64,000 nt of DNA, from assembly GCA_947626435.1 (NCBI GenBank), contig CANQSB010000005.1, positions 62,001 through 126,000 on the forward strand. Reading direction: 5' to 3'. The notes beneath the pieces are model-generated. The model did no database searches, was not told the origin of the DNA, and saw only the letters and a list, made by a program, of their open reading frames with translations. Below are positions 1 through 8,490 of the stretch, one piece after another. The stretch is from an uncultured Lachnospiraceae bacterium. GTDB lineage: Bacteria; Bacillota; Clostridia; Lachnospirales; Lachnospiraceae. Positions within the stretch are counted from its first letter, which is position 1; every line of letters starts with the position of its first letter. Position numbers and translations under genes: made by a program.

Positions 1-222
1 GCGCTGATAGATATGGACATATACCGCCCAGTATGCGGATTTGACGGAGTGAGCCTTATGGGCTACGCTGGCAAGCAGATGCATACCGTAAAGCAGGATT
101 TCAGCAGCATAGCCGCGAGCGCGGTCGAGGAGCTTTCAAGGCTTATGGAGGGCGAAAGCGGCAGGGAGATAATAATGCCGCACGAGCTTATCAGGATAAA
201 GTATCTTGATGTCATATCATAA
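1..222 (+). CDS. LacI-family transcriptional regulator, C-terminal fragment
   Basis: The window opens inside this gene; the reading frame is open from base 1. The visible 70 or so residues match the end of a periplasmic-binding-protein-like effector domain: 'CGFDGVSLMGY' resembles the GFD/GYDG strand of LacI regulators and 'TVKQDFSSIAASAVEEL' the following helix seen in GalR/CcpA-type proteins. The DNA-binding domain is outside the window. It lies 204 bases upstream of glgP in the same direction, so it may regulate carbohydrate genes, but its target is not visible. Sure of the family, not of the ligand. Confidence 0.8.
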   Translation, partial: ALIDMDIYRPVCGFDGVSLMGYAGKQMHTVKQDFSSIAASAVEELSRLMEGESGREIIMPHELIRIKYLDVIS

Positions 223-246
223 GCGGATTGCCGCAGTGTGTTAAAA

Positions 247-310
247 ACGATTGCGAGCGGATATTCACATTGACGGGGTGAGATTATACTAAGACGATTG
301 TGGGCGGATA
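247..310. repeat. Direct 17-nt repeat upstream of glgP
   Basis: Two copies of a 17-mer of the form ACGATTGyGrGCGGATA begin at 247 and 294, 47 bases apart, with two differences. They sit in the 204-base gap between the LacI tail and glgP and could be paired operator sites or a chance low-level duplication. I see no clear promoter with correct spacing in this gap. Confidence 0.35.
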
Positions 311-426
311 CGCAAACCAGAAAGCGGAGATGATAGACGGATTTTCATGGAATTTTGTTTCATAAGGCTTCAATTTGGTAAAAATAATATAAGCAAAAGC
401 GCAGAATGCGCGGAAAGAGGTAAAAA

Positions 427-2697
427 ATGAGCGTAAAGACGAATCTTGAGGCAGTGGCGCAGAAAATGTATGGCAAAGCCATCAAAGAGCTTGACGACAG
501 GCAGCTTTACTTTGCAGTCCTCAACATGACAAAGGACATGATGAGCGGCAAGGGACAGATTAAGGGCACGAAAAAGGTTTACTACATTTCAGCGGAGTTT
601 CTTATCGGCAAGCTGTTGTCAAACAACCTGATAAATCTTGGCATATATGACGAGCTAGAGCAGGCTTTGAAGGAGGAAGGCAAGTCGCTTAGCGTTATCG
701 AGGAGATAGAGCCAGAGCCTTCGCTTGGCAACGGCGGGCTTGGCAGACTGGCGGCGTGTTTCCTTGATTCTATTGCAAGCCTTGGACTTGCGGGCGACGG
801 CATAGGTCTTAACTACCATTTTGGACTTTTCAAGCAGGTATTTAAGGACAGACAGCAGACGGCTGAGAAAAATGGCTGGATTGAGGAGCAGTCGTGGCTT
901 ACAAAGACAGACATTTCCTTCCCTGTTTACTTTGGCAATAGAAAGGTTATGTCAAGGCTGTACGACATTGACGTAGTAGGCTATGAGCAGGGCGTAAACA
1001 AGCTGCATTTGTTTGACATAGAGACGGTTGACGAGAGCATAGTAGAGGACGGCATAGACTTTAATAAGGAAAACATTGAAAAAAATCTTACGCTTTTCCT
1101 CTATCCCGACGATTCAGACGAGGCAGGGCAGCAGCTCCGTATTTACCAGCAGTATTTTATGGTATGCAACGGCGCGCAGCTTATTTTAAAGGAGATGAAG
1201 GACAACGGCTACGACCTTCACAAGCTCAATGAGCACGCCGTTATCCAGATTAATGATACGCATCCGACAATGGTTATCCCTGAGCTTATCCGAATCCTTA
1301 CGGAGCAGGAGGGCTTTAGCATGGACGAAGCTATTGACGTCGTGAGCAAGACCTGCGCGTACACAAACCATACGATACTTGCAGAGGCGCTCGAGAAATG
1401 GCCCGTCGAGTACCTCGAGAAGGTTGTGCCGCAGCTTATGCCTATTATCAAGGAGCTTGACAGACGCGTGGCGGTTAAACATTCTGAGGAGGCAGTGCAG
1501 ATTATAGACAAGAATGAAAGAGTGCATATGGCGCACATAGATATCCACTATGGTTTTTCGGTAAACGGCGTGGCGGCTATCCACACGGAGATTTTGAAGA
1601 ACAGCGAGCTCAATCATTTTTACAAGCTTTATCCTGAAAAGTTCAACAACAAGACGAACGGCATCACCTTCAGAAGATGGCTGCTTTCGTGCAACAGGGA
1701 GCTTGCGGCTTGCATTTCAAATGCTATAGGCGACGGCTACAAGAAGGACGCGGCAGAGCTTGAAAAGCTTATGCAGCACATTGATGACGAGGCGCTTTTG
1801 TCAGAGATAAAGGTAATCAAGAAAGAAAAGAAAGCTGAGCTTGCCAAGTACATCAAGGAAAATGAAGGGCAGGAGATTAACCCTGATTCAATCTTTGATG
1901 TCCAGATTAAGAGACTTCACGAGTACAAGCGCCAGCAGATGAACGCGCTCTACATCATACACAAGTACCTTGAAATAAAGGGCGGCAAAAAGCCCTCTAC
2001 GCCGATTACGTTTATTTTTGGCGCAAAGGCTGCCCCTGCATATACGATAGCGCAGGACATTATTCACTTACTTCTCGTGCTTGAGGAGATAGTAAACAAT
2101 GACTCGGACGTAAAGGATTACATGAAAGTTGTAATGGTTGAAAATTACAACGTAAGCTATGCCGAAAAGCTTATCCCTGCCTGCGACATCTCGGAGCAGA
2201 TTTCACTCGCGTCAAAGGAGGCAAGCGGTACGGGCAACATGAAGTTTATGCTGAACGGCGCTGTTACGCTCGGCACAAGTGATGGTGCGAATGTAGAAAT
2301 CCATGAGCTTGTAGGTGACGACAATATCTATATTTTCGGCGAGAAGTCAGAGCAGGTTATCGAGCATTACGCTAAGGCTGATTATGTGGCGAAAGATTAC
2401 TACAAAAACAGCAAGGTTATAAGAGAGGCGATTGATTTTATCACAAGCAAGTCCGCGCTGCTTGCAGGAAACAAGGAGCGTCTTGTAAGGCTTCAAAAGG
2501 AGCTTATCAACAAGGACTGGTTTATGACGCTGCTTGACCTCGAGGATTATATCGCGGCAAAGGACCGTATGTTTGAGGACTACAGGAATGAGGAGAAATG
2601 GAAACGCATGATGCTTGTAAATATCGCAAAGGCAGGCTTCTTCTCATCAGACAGGACAATCGCAGAGTACAACAGGGATATCTGGAAGCTTAACTAA
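427..2697 (+). CDS. glgP: Glycogen/maltodextrin phosphorylase
   Basis: Pyridoxal-phosphate-dependent GT35 phosphorylase that releases glucose-1-phosphate from alpha-1,4-glucans using inorganic phosphate in the cytoplasm. At 756 residues it is the length of compact bacterial phosphorylases. Visible family signatures are '[16 protein letters not shown]' near residue 100, 'NDTHPT' around 280 and the PLP-lysine segment '[24 protein letters not shown]' near residue 605 (the lysine follows GTGNM). The start is preceded by 'GGAAAGAGG'. It is followed by a terminator and then malQ, its usual partner: MalQ rearranges short dextrins so that GlgP can keep degrading them. Confidence 0.97.
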   Translation: MSVKTNLEAVAQKMYGKAIKELDDRQLYFAVLNMTKDMMSGKGQIKGTKKVYYISAEFLIGKLLSNNLINLGIYDELEQALKEEGKSLSVIEEIEPEPSLGNGGLGRLAACFLDSIASLGLAGDGIGLNYHFGLFKQVFKDRQQTAEKNGWIEEQSWLTKTDISFPVYFGNRKVMSRLYDIDVVGYEQGVNKLHLFDIETVDESIVEDGIDFNKENIEKNLTLFLYPDDSDEAGQQLRIYQQYFMVCNGAQLILKEMKDNGYDLHKLNEHAVIQINDTHPTMVIPELIRILTEQEGFSMDEAIDVVSKTCAYTNHTILAEALEKWPVEYLEKVVPQLMPIIKELDRRVAVKHSEEAVQIIDKNERVHMAHIDIHYGFSVNGVAAIHTEILKNSELNHFYKLYPEKFNNKTNGITFRRWLLSCNRELAACISNAIGDGYKKDAAELEKLMQHIDDEALLSEIKVIKKEKKAELAKYIKENEGQEINPDSIFDVQIKRLHEYKRQQMNALYIIHKYLEIKGGKKPSTPITFIFGAKAAPAYTIAQDIIHLLLVLEEIVNNDSDVKDYMKVVMVENYNVSYAEKLIPACDISEQISLASKEASGTGNMKFMLNGAVTLGTSDGANVEIHELVGDDNIYIFGEKSEQVIEHYAKADYVAKDYYKNSKVIREAIDFITSKSALLAGNKERLVRLQKELINKDWFMTLLDLEDYIAAKDRMFEDYRNEEKWKRMMLVNIAKAGFFSSDRTIAEYNRDIWKLN

Positions 2698-2718
2698 AAT
2701 AAAATATATAATGTTTTC

Positions 2719-2757
2719 AAAAAACGGTGGCGGTGAAGTTTTCCGCCGCTGTTTTTT
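2719..2757 (+). terminator. Rho-independent terminator after glgP
   Basis: A 15-bp stem (2719-2733 with 2743-2757, including two G-U pairs) with a 9-base loop ends in a run of T. It lies 22 bases after the glgP stop and separates glgP from the malQ transcription unit. Confidence 0.85.
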
Positions 2758-2838
2758 GCGCACAATAGCAATAAGGAGAAGGAGTGATTTCAGAGGAAGA
2801 AGGCTTGTGCAAATATCATAAAAAAATTCAGTATTTTT

Positions 2839-2883
2839 CCAATACGATTAGCTATTGTAATTGTATTGGCATAATGGTAACAT
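2839..2883 (+). promoter_or_regulatory. Possible malQ promoter overlapping an inverted repeat
   Basis: In the 358-base gap before malQ, 2839-2850 and 2858-2869 form a 12-bp inverted repeat with one mismatch. A weak sigma-A-like pair, TTGTAA at 2855 and TAACAT at 2878 with a 17-base spacer, overlaps it and ends ten bases before the LacI-type operator. Each hexamer matches consensus at only four of six positions, so this is tentative. The rest of the gap (2758-2838) shows nothing clear. Confidence 0.35.
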
Positions 2884-2892
2884 GATAGTAAT

Positions 2893-2916
2893 GGTAACGT
2901 TTCCGAAAACGTTACC
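2893..2916. promoter_or_regulatory. Palindromic LacI-family operator upstream of malQ
   Basis: A 24-base palindrome with two perfect 10-base arms (GGTAACGTTT / AAACGTTACC) around a 4-base centre. The CG-centred arms with AAACG/CGTTT half-sites are typical of operators for maltose-type LacI regulators and CcpA-like proteins. It lies 140 bases before malQ; the LacI regulator directly after malQ is the likely binder, an inference from adjacency. Confidence 0.8.
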
Positions 2917-3055
2917 AAATTTATTAAAAATATGTTTAAGAAAATACGCATAAGCGGATTTGATTTTCATGCACAGCCTTGTGCCTGCGCTGTCGGCACA
3001 AGCTGTAGTCTAGGTATGATTTTGTATAAAGAGCAGCGCAGAAAAGGGGATATTT

Positions 3056-4567
3056 ATGAGAAAATGTGGTGTTTTGATGCCGATATCAAGCCTGCCATCA
3101 AGATTTGGAATTGGCGGCTTTTCAAAAGAGGCATATGATTTTGTTGATTTTCTTGCGGATGCGGGGCAGTCGCTTTGGCAGATTCTGCCGCTCGGACCTA
3201 CGGGCTATGGGGATTCGCCCTACCAGTCATTTTCGACATTTGCGGGTAGTCCTTATTACATCAGTCTTGACGCGCTTATTGACGAGGGGCTTCTTACGCA
3301 GGAGGAGTGCGAAGCGGTTGACTACGGTGATGAGCCTGATAAAGTAAACTATGAAAAAATTTACAATACGCGCTTTAAGCTTCTTAGAAAAGCTTACGAG
3401 AGATCGAATATAAAGACAAATCCCGACTATCTGGAATTTGTGGAGGAAAACAAGGAGTGGATTAAGGATTATGCTATGTATATGGCAATCAAGGATTCAC
3501 TCGGCGGCATTTCATGGATAGAGTGGGACGAAGATATAAGATTGCGCAAGCCTGACGCTATGGCTGAATATGGCAAAAAGCTTTCAGGTGAAATATCGTT
3601 TTACGCTTTTCAGCAGTATCTTTTTGCGAAGCAGTGGGGTGAGCTGAAGGCATACGCCAACCAAAAAGGCATCAGCATAATCGGCGATATTCCTATATAT
3701 GTGGCGTTTGACAGCGCGGATACTTGGGCGAATCCCGAGCTTTTCCAGCTTGACGAGGAAAATGTGCCCATAGCGGTGGCAGGCTGTCCGCCCGATGCGT
3801 TTTCGGCTACGGGACAGCTTTGGGGCAATCCGCTTTACAAGTGGGATTATCACGAGGAGACGGGCTTTGCGTGGTGGTTAAGGCGTCTTGCGTATTGCTT
3901 CAAGATATATGACGTGGTGCGTATCGACCATTTTAGGGGCTTTGACGAATATTGGGCAGTGCCGTATGGTGATGATACGGCGGAAAACGGCGAGTGGAGG
4001 AAAGGACCGGGCTATAAGCTTTTCGAGGCGATGAAAAAGGCGCTTGGCAATCAGGCGGTTATCGCTGAGGACTTGGGCTTTCTTACGCCGAGCGTGTTGA
4101 AGCTTGTCAAAAAGACGGGGTATCCCGGTATGAAAATTTTGCAGTTTGCGTTTGATTCGAGGGAGGATAATGACTATCTTCCGTATAATTACCATAAAAA
4201 CTGCGTGGTTTACACAGGTACACATGACAATGATACGGTAAATGGTTGGATTGCGGAAGTAGGAAGAAAAGACCTAGCATTTATGAAAAGATTCCTTGGG
4301 ATTAGGAGAAATTCCGAAATTTGCAGGAGTCTTATCAGGTCTGCGCTTGCAAGCGTGGCGGATACGGCAATCATACCTTTGCAGGATTATCTGGGGCTTG
4401 GCAGCGAGGCGAGGATTAATACGCCGTCAACGCTTGGCGGCAACTGGGAGTGGCGTGTGAGTGCGGAGGCGTTTACGCAGGAGCTGAAGGACGAAATGCT
4501 GGAGCTGTCGCTGCTTTACGGTAGAGCGCCGCGTCCCAAAAAAGAAAAAGCTAAAAAGATTAAATAA
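3056..4567 (+). CDS. malQ: 4-alpha-glucanotransferase (amylomaltase)
   Basis: GH77 enzyme that transfers alpha-1,4-glucan segments between maltodextrins, keeping acceptors long enough for GlgP. The 503-residue length and N-terminus 'GVLMPISSLPSRFGIGGF' followed by 'LPLGPTGYGDSPYQS' are diagnostic. Catalytic-region motifs seen are 'DVVRIDHFRGF' (nucleophile Asp about 285), 'VIAEDLG' (acid/base Glu) and 'YTGTHDNDT'. The ATG at 3056 follows AAAAGGGG; an earlier in-frame ATG-containing frame at 2932 is different and not used. It runs into the LacI regulator 13 bases downstream, so both are probably one operon under the palindrome at 2893. Confidence 0.96.
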   Translation: MRKCGVLMPISSLPSRFGIGGFSKEAYDFVDFLADAGQSLWQILPLGPTGYGDSPYQSFSTFAGSPYYISLDALIDEGLLTQEECEAVDYGDEPDKVNYEKIYNTRFKLLRKAYERSNIKTNPDYLEFVEENKEWIKDYAMYMAIKDSLGGISWIEWDEDIRLRKPDAMAEYGKKLSGEISFYAFQQYLFAKQWGELKAYANQKGISIIGDIPIYVAFDSADTWANPELFQLDEENVPIAVAGCPPDAFSATGQLWGNPLYKWDYHEETGFAWWLRRLAYCFKIYDVVRIDHFRGFDEYWAVPYGDDTAENGEWRKGPGYKLFEAMKKALGNQAVIAEDLGFLTPSVLKLVKKTGYPGMKILQFAFDSREDNDYLPYNYHKNCVVYTGTHDNDTVNGWIAEVGRKDLAFMKRFLGIRRNSEICRSLIRSALASVADTAIIPLQDYLGLGSEARINTPSTLGGNWEWRVSAEAFTQELKDEMLELSLLYGRAPRPKKEKAKKIK

Positions 4568-4580
4568 AAGGAGCAGAGAC

Positions 4581-5618
4581 GTGTTTGAACCTACAATAAA
4601 AGACATAGCAAAGCTTTGCGGCGTGGGCGTGAGCACAGTATCGAGGGCGATTAACAATCACCCTGACATAAATCCTGAAACGAAAGAGAAGATTTTGCAG
4701 ACTATAGAGGAGTACGGCTATGTGCCAAATAACAGCGCGAGAAATCTTAAACGCGCTGACGCCAAGGCGATAGCAGTGCTTGTAAAGGGAATGTCAAATC
4801 TGTTTTTTGCAAATATGATAGAGATTATTGAGGGAGAATGTAAGAAGAAGCATTATTCGATGGAGCTTTCCTACCTTGAAGCTGATGAAGACGAGGTGGA
4901 CATGGCGCAAAAGCTTATAAAGGAGAAGCGCTTAAGGGGCATAATCTTTTTGGGCGGTATATTCTCACATTCGGAGGAAAAGCTTAAAAAGCTGAGCGTG
5001 CCTTTTGTGTTCAGTACAGTGGGTGCGATACCTGAAAACATAAGCAAAAGCCTTTATTCCAATATATGTGTGGACGACCGCAGGGAGAGTAAGAGGATGG
5101 TTGACTATCTTATTGGATTAGGGCACAGGAAGATAGCGATACTTGTTGCGGAAGCAGAGGAGGAGCATAGTATTGGCAGGCTACGGCTGGAGGGGTATTA
5201 TGACGCGTTGCGGGACAGTGATATCGAGATAAATCCGAGGCTTGTATGCCATACGAGCCAGAAGATGATTCCGTTTTCGATGAACAGCGGATATATGACG
5301 GCAAAGAAGCTGCTTGCGGGTGGCGAGGAGTTTACGGCGCTGTATGCGGTGGCTGATACGCTTGCGATAGGCGCGGCAAGGGCTTTATATGAGGCAGGGA
5401 GGATTGTTCCGAGGGATGTTTCTGTTTCGGGGTATGATGGAATAGAACTGGCTAATTATGTCACGCCTAGTCTTACTACGATACGGCAGCCGATTGAGAG
5501 GATGGCGAGGGATACTGCTAGGTTGTTGTTTGACATTATTTCGGGGAAGAGGCAGCATCAGCATATTGTGTATGAGGCGGAGCTGTTGGAGAGGGAGTCT
5601 ACCCGGGCGATAGTTTAA
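4581..5618 (+). CDS. LacI-family transcriptional regulator (MalR/CcpA-like)
   Basis: A 345-residue repressor. The N-terminal helix-turn-helix reads 'TIKDIAKLCGVGVSTVSRAINNHPDI', followed by the hinge helix 'NNSARNLKRADAKAIAVLV' and a periplasmic-binding-protein-like effector domain ending in 'VSGYDGIELANYVTPSLTTIRQP'. The start codon is GTG, set by AAAAGGAG seven to eight bases upstream. It sits 13 bases after malQ and probably controls malQ and itself through the operator at 2893-2916; the effector is likely a maltodextrin or sugar phosphate, which is inference. Confidence 0.93.
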   Translation: MFEPTIKDIAKLCGVGVSTVSRAINNHPDINPETKEKILQTIEEYGYVPNNSARNLKRADAKAIAVLVKGMSNLFFANMIEIIEGECKKKHYSMELSYLEADEDEVDMAQKLIKEKRLRGIIFLGGIFSHSEEKLKKLSVPFVFSTVGAIPENISKSLYSNICVDDRRESKRMVDYLIGLGHRKIAILVAEAEEEHSIGRLRLEGYYDALRDSDIEINPRLVCHTSQKMIPFSMNSGYMTAKKLLAGGEEFTALYAVADTLAIGAARALYEAGRIVPRDVSVSGYDGIELANYVTPSLTTIRQPIERMARDTARLLFDIISGKRQHQHIVYEAELLERESTRAIV

Positions 5619-5696
5619 TGAAATAAGATAAATGCCGGAAATCTGATTTATAATAGGTTTTCGGCGTTTGTCTGTTTTAGGTTGTGGCATGGGGGC

Positions 5697-5863
5697 GCCC
5701 GAGCAGGGTCATACACCCCATTCAGACGCGTTTGCACTCTGTGGGAAACGTAGCGGACACTAAGCTCAATGGCGCTGCAAAAGGAGCTACGCTTTTGCAG
5801 CTTATTTCGCTAAGTGCCGACGTTTCCCAAGGGTCTTCATGGGGTGTATGACCTTGCTCGGGC
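5697..5863. repeat. 167-bp nested inverted repeat (fold-back element)
   Basis: Three nested pairs of arms: 5697-5720 with 5840-5863 (24 bases, one G-U mismatch), 5742-5751 with 5820-5829 (10 bases, perfect) and 5774-5783 with 5792-5801 (10 bases, perfect) around an 8-base tip. The pairing continues imperfectly between, so the whole element can fold into one long arm. No reading frame of note lies inside. It could be a MITE/REP-type palindrome or a structured RNA; I see no second copy in the window. Confidence 0.85.
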
Positions 5864-6047
5864 TTGTTTTTCGCAATAATTTTTGGGTGTATGATTATTG
5901 ATGGTTGTTTGTTGCTTATTGCTTATTTCTTATTGCTGGTTGTGGTGTTTTGGTGGTGGACAAGTAAAGTGGTGTTGTGGTAAACTAAAGGTAATGTTGA
6001 GATATTAGTGTAATGAATTTTGATTAGGATGTGGAGGTATTGAGGAT
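5864..6047. other. G/T-rich low-complexity spacer before ugd
   Basis: The 184 bases between the fold-back element and ugd are strongly T/G-biased on the + strand, with short imperfect repeats of TTATTGCTTAT and TGGTGGTG type around 5905-5965. No promoter or gene is evident except the ribosome binding site GGAGG at 6032-6036 just before ugd. Confidence 0.5.
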
Positions 6048-7214
6048 ATGAAGATTGCGGTGGCTGGGATTGGTTATGTGGGATTGTCGAATGCTGTTTT
6101 GCTGGCGCAGCACAATGAGGTGACGGCGGTGGATATTTTGCAGGAAAGGGCAGACATGATAAACAATAAAAAGTCGCCTATTATTGATAAGGAGCTTGAG
6201 GAATATTTGGGCACGAAGCCGCTTAATTTGAAGGCGACGACAAACGGTGAAGAGGCATATAGGGATGCTGAATATATAATTATAGCGACGCCGACTAATT
6301 ATGACCCTGATATGAATTATTTTGACACGAGCTCGATTGAAAAGGTTGTGGAGCTTGTGCTGAGGGTGAATCCTGATGCAGTGATGGTTATAAAGTCGAC
6401 GGTTCCTGTAGGTTATACGAAAAAGCTGAAAAAGCGGTATGCCACAGACCAAATCATGTTTTCGCCTGAGTTTTTGCGCGAGGGCAGGGCGTTGTATGAC
6501 AATCTTTATCCTACGAGAATTATCGTGGGAGAGCAGTCGGAGAGAGCGGAGGTTTTTGCGGGGCTTTTAAAGCAGGGAGCGCTCAAGGAAAATATTGATG
6601 TATTGTTTACGGGTTCGACGGAGGCGGAGGCGATTAAGCTTTTTGCGAATACTTATCTGGCGCTGCGTGTGGCGTATTTCAATGAACTGGACACTTATGC
6701 AGAGGTGAGGGGGCTTGACACGAAGCAGATTATTGAAGGGGTGTGTCTTGACCCGAGGATTGGCACGCATTACAATAACCCTTCGTTTGGTTATGGCGGG
6801 TACTGTCTGCCGAAGGACACGAAGCAGCTTCGCGCGAACTTTGCGGATGTGCCAAACAATCTTATTTCCGCGATTGTAGAGGCGAATACTACTCGTAAGG
6901 ACCACATAGCGAAAATGATTCTTAACAGAAAGCCTAGGAAGGTAGGTATTTATAGGCTTACAATGAAAACAAACTCTGATAATTTCAGACATTCCGCGAT
7001 TCAGGGTATCATGAAGCGTATTAAGGCTAAAGGTATTGAGGTTGTCGTGTATGAGCCGACGATGAAGGAGGACAGTTTCTTCAATTCAAGGGTTACGAAG
7101 GACTTGGAGGGCTTTAAGGCGGAGTGTGATGTGATTATTGCAAACAGACTTTCCGAGGAGTTGAAGGACGTGGAGGACAAGGTGTATACGCGTGATTTGT
7201 TTGGACGCGACTAA
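6048..7214 (+). CDS. ugd: UDP-glucose 6-dehydrogenase
   Basis: Oxidises UDP-glucose to UDP-glucuronate with two NAD+, supplying uronic acid for surface polysaccharide. N-terminal Rossmann motif '[14 protein letters not shown]', then '[24 protein letters not shown]', the substrate-binding '[17 protein letters not shown]' and the catalytic-cysteine segment '[18 protein letters not shown]' near residue 245-260. The 388-residue length is standard. The start has GGAGG 11 bases upstream. It stands alone, about 9 kb before the glycan cluster it may serve. Confidence 0.97.
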   Translation: MKIAVAGIGYVGLSNAVLLAQHNEVTAVDILQERADMINNKKSPIIDKELEEYLGTKPLNLKATTNGEEAYRDAEYIIIATPTNYDPDMNYFDTSSIEKVVELVLRVNPDAVMVIKSTVPVGYTKKLKKRYATDQIMFSPEFLREGRALYDNLYPTRIIVGEQSERAEVFAGLLKQGALKENIDVLFTGSTEAEAIKLFANTYLALRVAYFNELDTYAEVRGLDTKQIIEGVCLDPRIGTHYNNPSFGYGGYCLPKDTKQLRANFADVPNNLISAIVEANTTRKDHIAKMILNRKPRKVGIYRLTMKTNSDNFRHSAIQGIMKRIKAKGIEVVVYEPTMKEDSFFNSRVTKDLEGFKAECDVIIANRLSEELKDVEDKVYTRDLFGRD

Positions 7215-7254
7215 AAATGCGGTGGCAGTGGATTGGAATAGATAGGGATGGGTT

Positions 7255-8313
7255 ATGAGACGTGAAAAAATAACGCATGTTGCGGCGCTTGTTTCTGCGT
7301 TTTTGACCGCGGCTTTGCTTGCGGGGTGTGGCAAAGAGGCAGAAAATACTAATATTTCAAAGGGTATGGAGCTTTTGGAGGAGTACGATTATCAGGCGGC
7401 GCTTGAAAGCTTTGAGGCAGCGATTGTTTATGAGGAAGACGACCAGCTTTTATACAGGGGGGAAGGGCTTGCCTATATGGGGCTTGGCGATTATGAGAGC
7501 GCCAAGGAGGCTTTTCTAAAATCCCTCACATATGCGGGTAGCGGGCTGACGGCGCTTGAATATGACACGAATTATTATCTTGCGGCGGCGCATATGAAGC
7601 TTGGCGAGTACGGTGATGCGGAGCAGATATATACGGCGATAATCGGGCTTAAAAAGAAAGAAGTTGACGCTTACTATTTAAGAGCATGTGTTTTTTTAAA
7701 GGAAAACAGATACGAGGACGCTATAGCTGATTTTGAGAAGGCATTCTCCCTTGAACCTGACAATCTTGAACTTGTGATTGACGCATATGCGGAGATGCAG
7801 GCGGCGGGTTATACTGAGGAGGGAAAGGTATACCTTAGCGAGCTGATGGAAAGCAAGGAAAAAAGCTTGAAGGACAGCGAGAAAGGCATGATATACTATT
7901 ACCTTGAAGATTATGATAACGCGCGTATTTATTTGGATTCGGCAGTAAATGGAGACAGCGCGGAGACTTCGCTGATACTGGGTAAAACCTATGAGAAGCT
8001 CGGGGACATGAATTATGCGGCGGTAGTGTACCAGACTTATCTTGACGCGAATGCGCCGGACGCGGCGATATACAACAGCCTTGGCATCTGCCTTATGAAG
8101 CAGGAGAAATACAGCGAAGCACTTGACGCGTTTGAGGCGGGGGCGGCATTGGGTAACACCGGTTATCTTCAGGAACTCAAATATAATTTGATTGTCGCGA
8201 ATGAAAGGCTTGGAAATTTTGCAAGCGCCAAAACCATGATGAATGAATACCTTTCCATGTATCCGGACGACGCCAATGCAAAGCGCGAGGCGGATTTTTT
8301 GAGCACGAGGTAA
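7255..8313 (+). CDS. Tetratricopeptide-repeat lipoprotein
   Basis: 352 residues. The N-terminus has two to four basic residues, a hydrophobic stretch and the lipobox 'LLAGC' with the lipidated cysteine near residue 25, so it should be anchored to the outer face of the membrane. The rest is a chain of TPR units (for example 'GMELLEEYDYQAALESFEAA', 'AYYLRACVFLKENRYEDAI', 'YNSLGICLMKQEKYSEALDAF'), a protein-protein interaction scaffold. It is 40 bases after ugd. The specific partner is unknown. Confidence 0.85.
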   Translation: MRREKITHVAALVSAFLTAALLAGCGKEAENTNISKGMELLEEYDYQAALESFEAAIVYEEDDQLLYRGEGLAYMGLGDYESAKEAFLKSLTYAGSGLTALEYDTNYYLAAAHMKLGEYGDAEQIYTAIIGLKKKEVDAYYLRACVFLKENRYEDAIADFEKAFSLEPDNLELVIDAYAEMQAAGYTEEGKVYLSELMESKEKSLKDSEKGMIYYYLEDYDNARIYLDSAVNGDSAETSLILGKTYEKLGDMNYAAVVYQTYLDANAPDAAIYNSLGICLMKQEKYSEALDAFEAGAALGNTGYLQELKYNLIVANERLGNFASAKTMMNEYLSMYPDDANAKREADFLSTR

Positions 8314-8329
8314 CGGGATTACTACGCAA

Positions 8330-8375
8330 ACACAAGATGTAGTGCCTGATTAATAAAGAACACATGATATTTAGT
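8330..8375. promoter_or_regulatory. Putative NrdR-box pair upstream of nrdD
   Basis: The 16-mer at 8330-8345 (ACACAAGATGTAGTGC) matches 13 of 16 positions of the NrdR box consensus ACACwATATATwGTGT. A weaker second site at 8360-8375 matches about 12. Start-to-start spacing is 30 bases, close to the roughly 31-32 usually seen for paired NrdR boxes. Position before a ribonucleotide reductase gene fits; the assignment rests on consensus only. Confidence 0.45.
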
Positions 8376-8395
8376 AGTGTTCGATTGACTTACCG

Positions 8396-8477
8396 TTCCT
8401 TATCTGCTATTATTGGATATAGGGTTCGCGTCGTTGGAAATGTTCGGAATCAGGACGCGGATTCTACAGATAAGGAA
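8396..8477 (+). promoter_or_regulatory. Structured nrdD leader that pairs with the ribosome binding site
   Basis: An 11-base perfect inverted repeat (8396-8406 TTCCTTATCTG with 8467-8477) encloses a second stem (8422-8432 with 8454-8465, core CGCGTC/GACGCG) and a 21-base loop. The 3' arm contains AAGGAA, part of the Shine-Dalgarno region (8473-8480) of nrdD, so closing the outer stem would hide the ribosome binding site. This is the geometry of a translational switch or attenuator; I do not recognise it as a named riboswitch. Confidence 0.6.
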
Positions 8478-8490
8478 GGAGTATGGTTAA

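Noticed and set aside
2932-3138. Short frame overlapping the malQ start
   Set aside because: Poor composition, no ribosome binding site and overlap with clear malQ coding sequence.
5697-5863. Simple Rho-independent terminator for the LacI gene
   Set aside because: The structure spans 167 bases with three nested arms, much larger than a terminator, and has no suitable T run tied to a compact stem.
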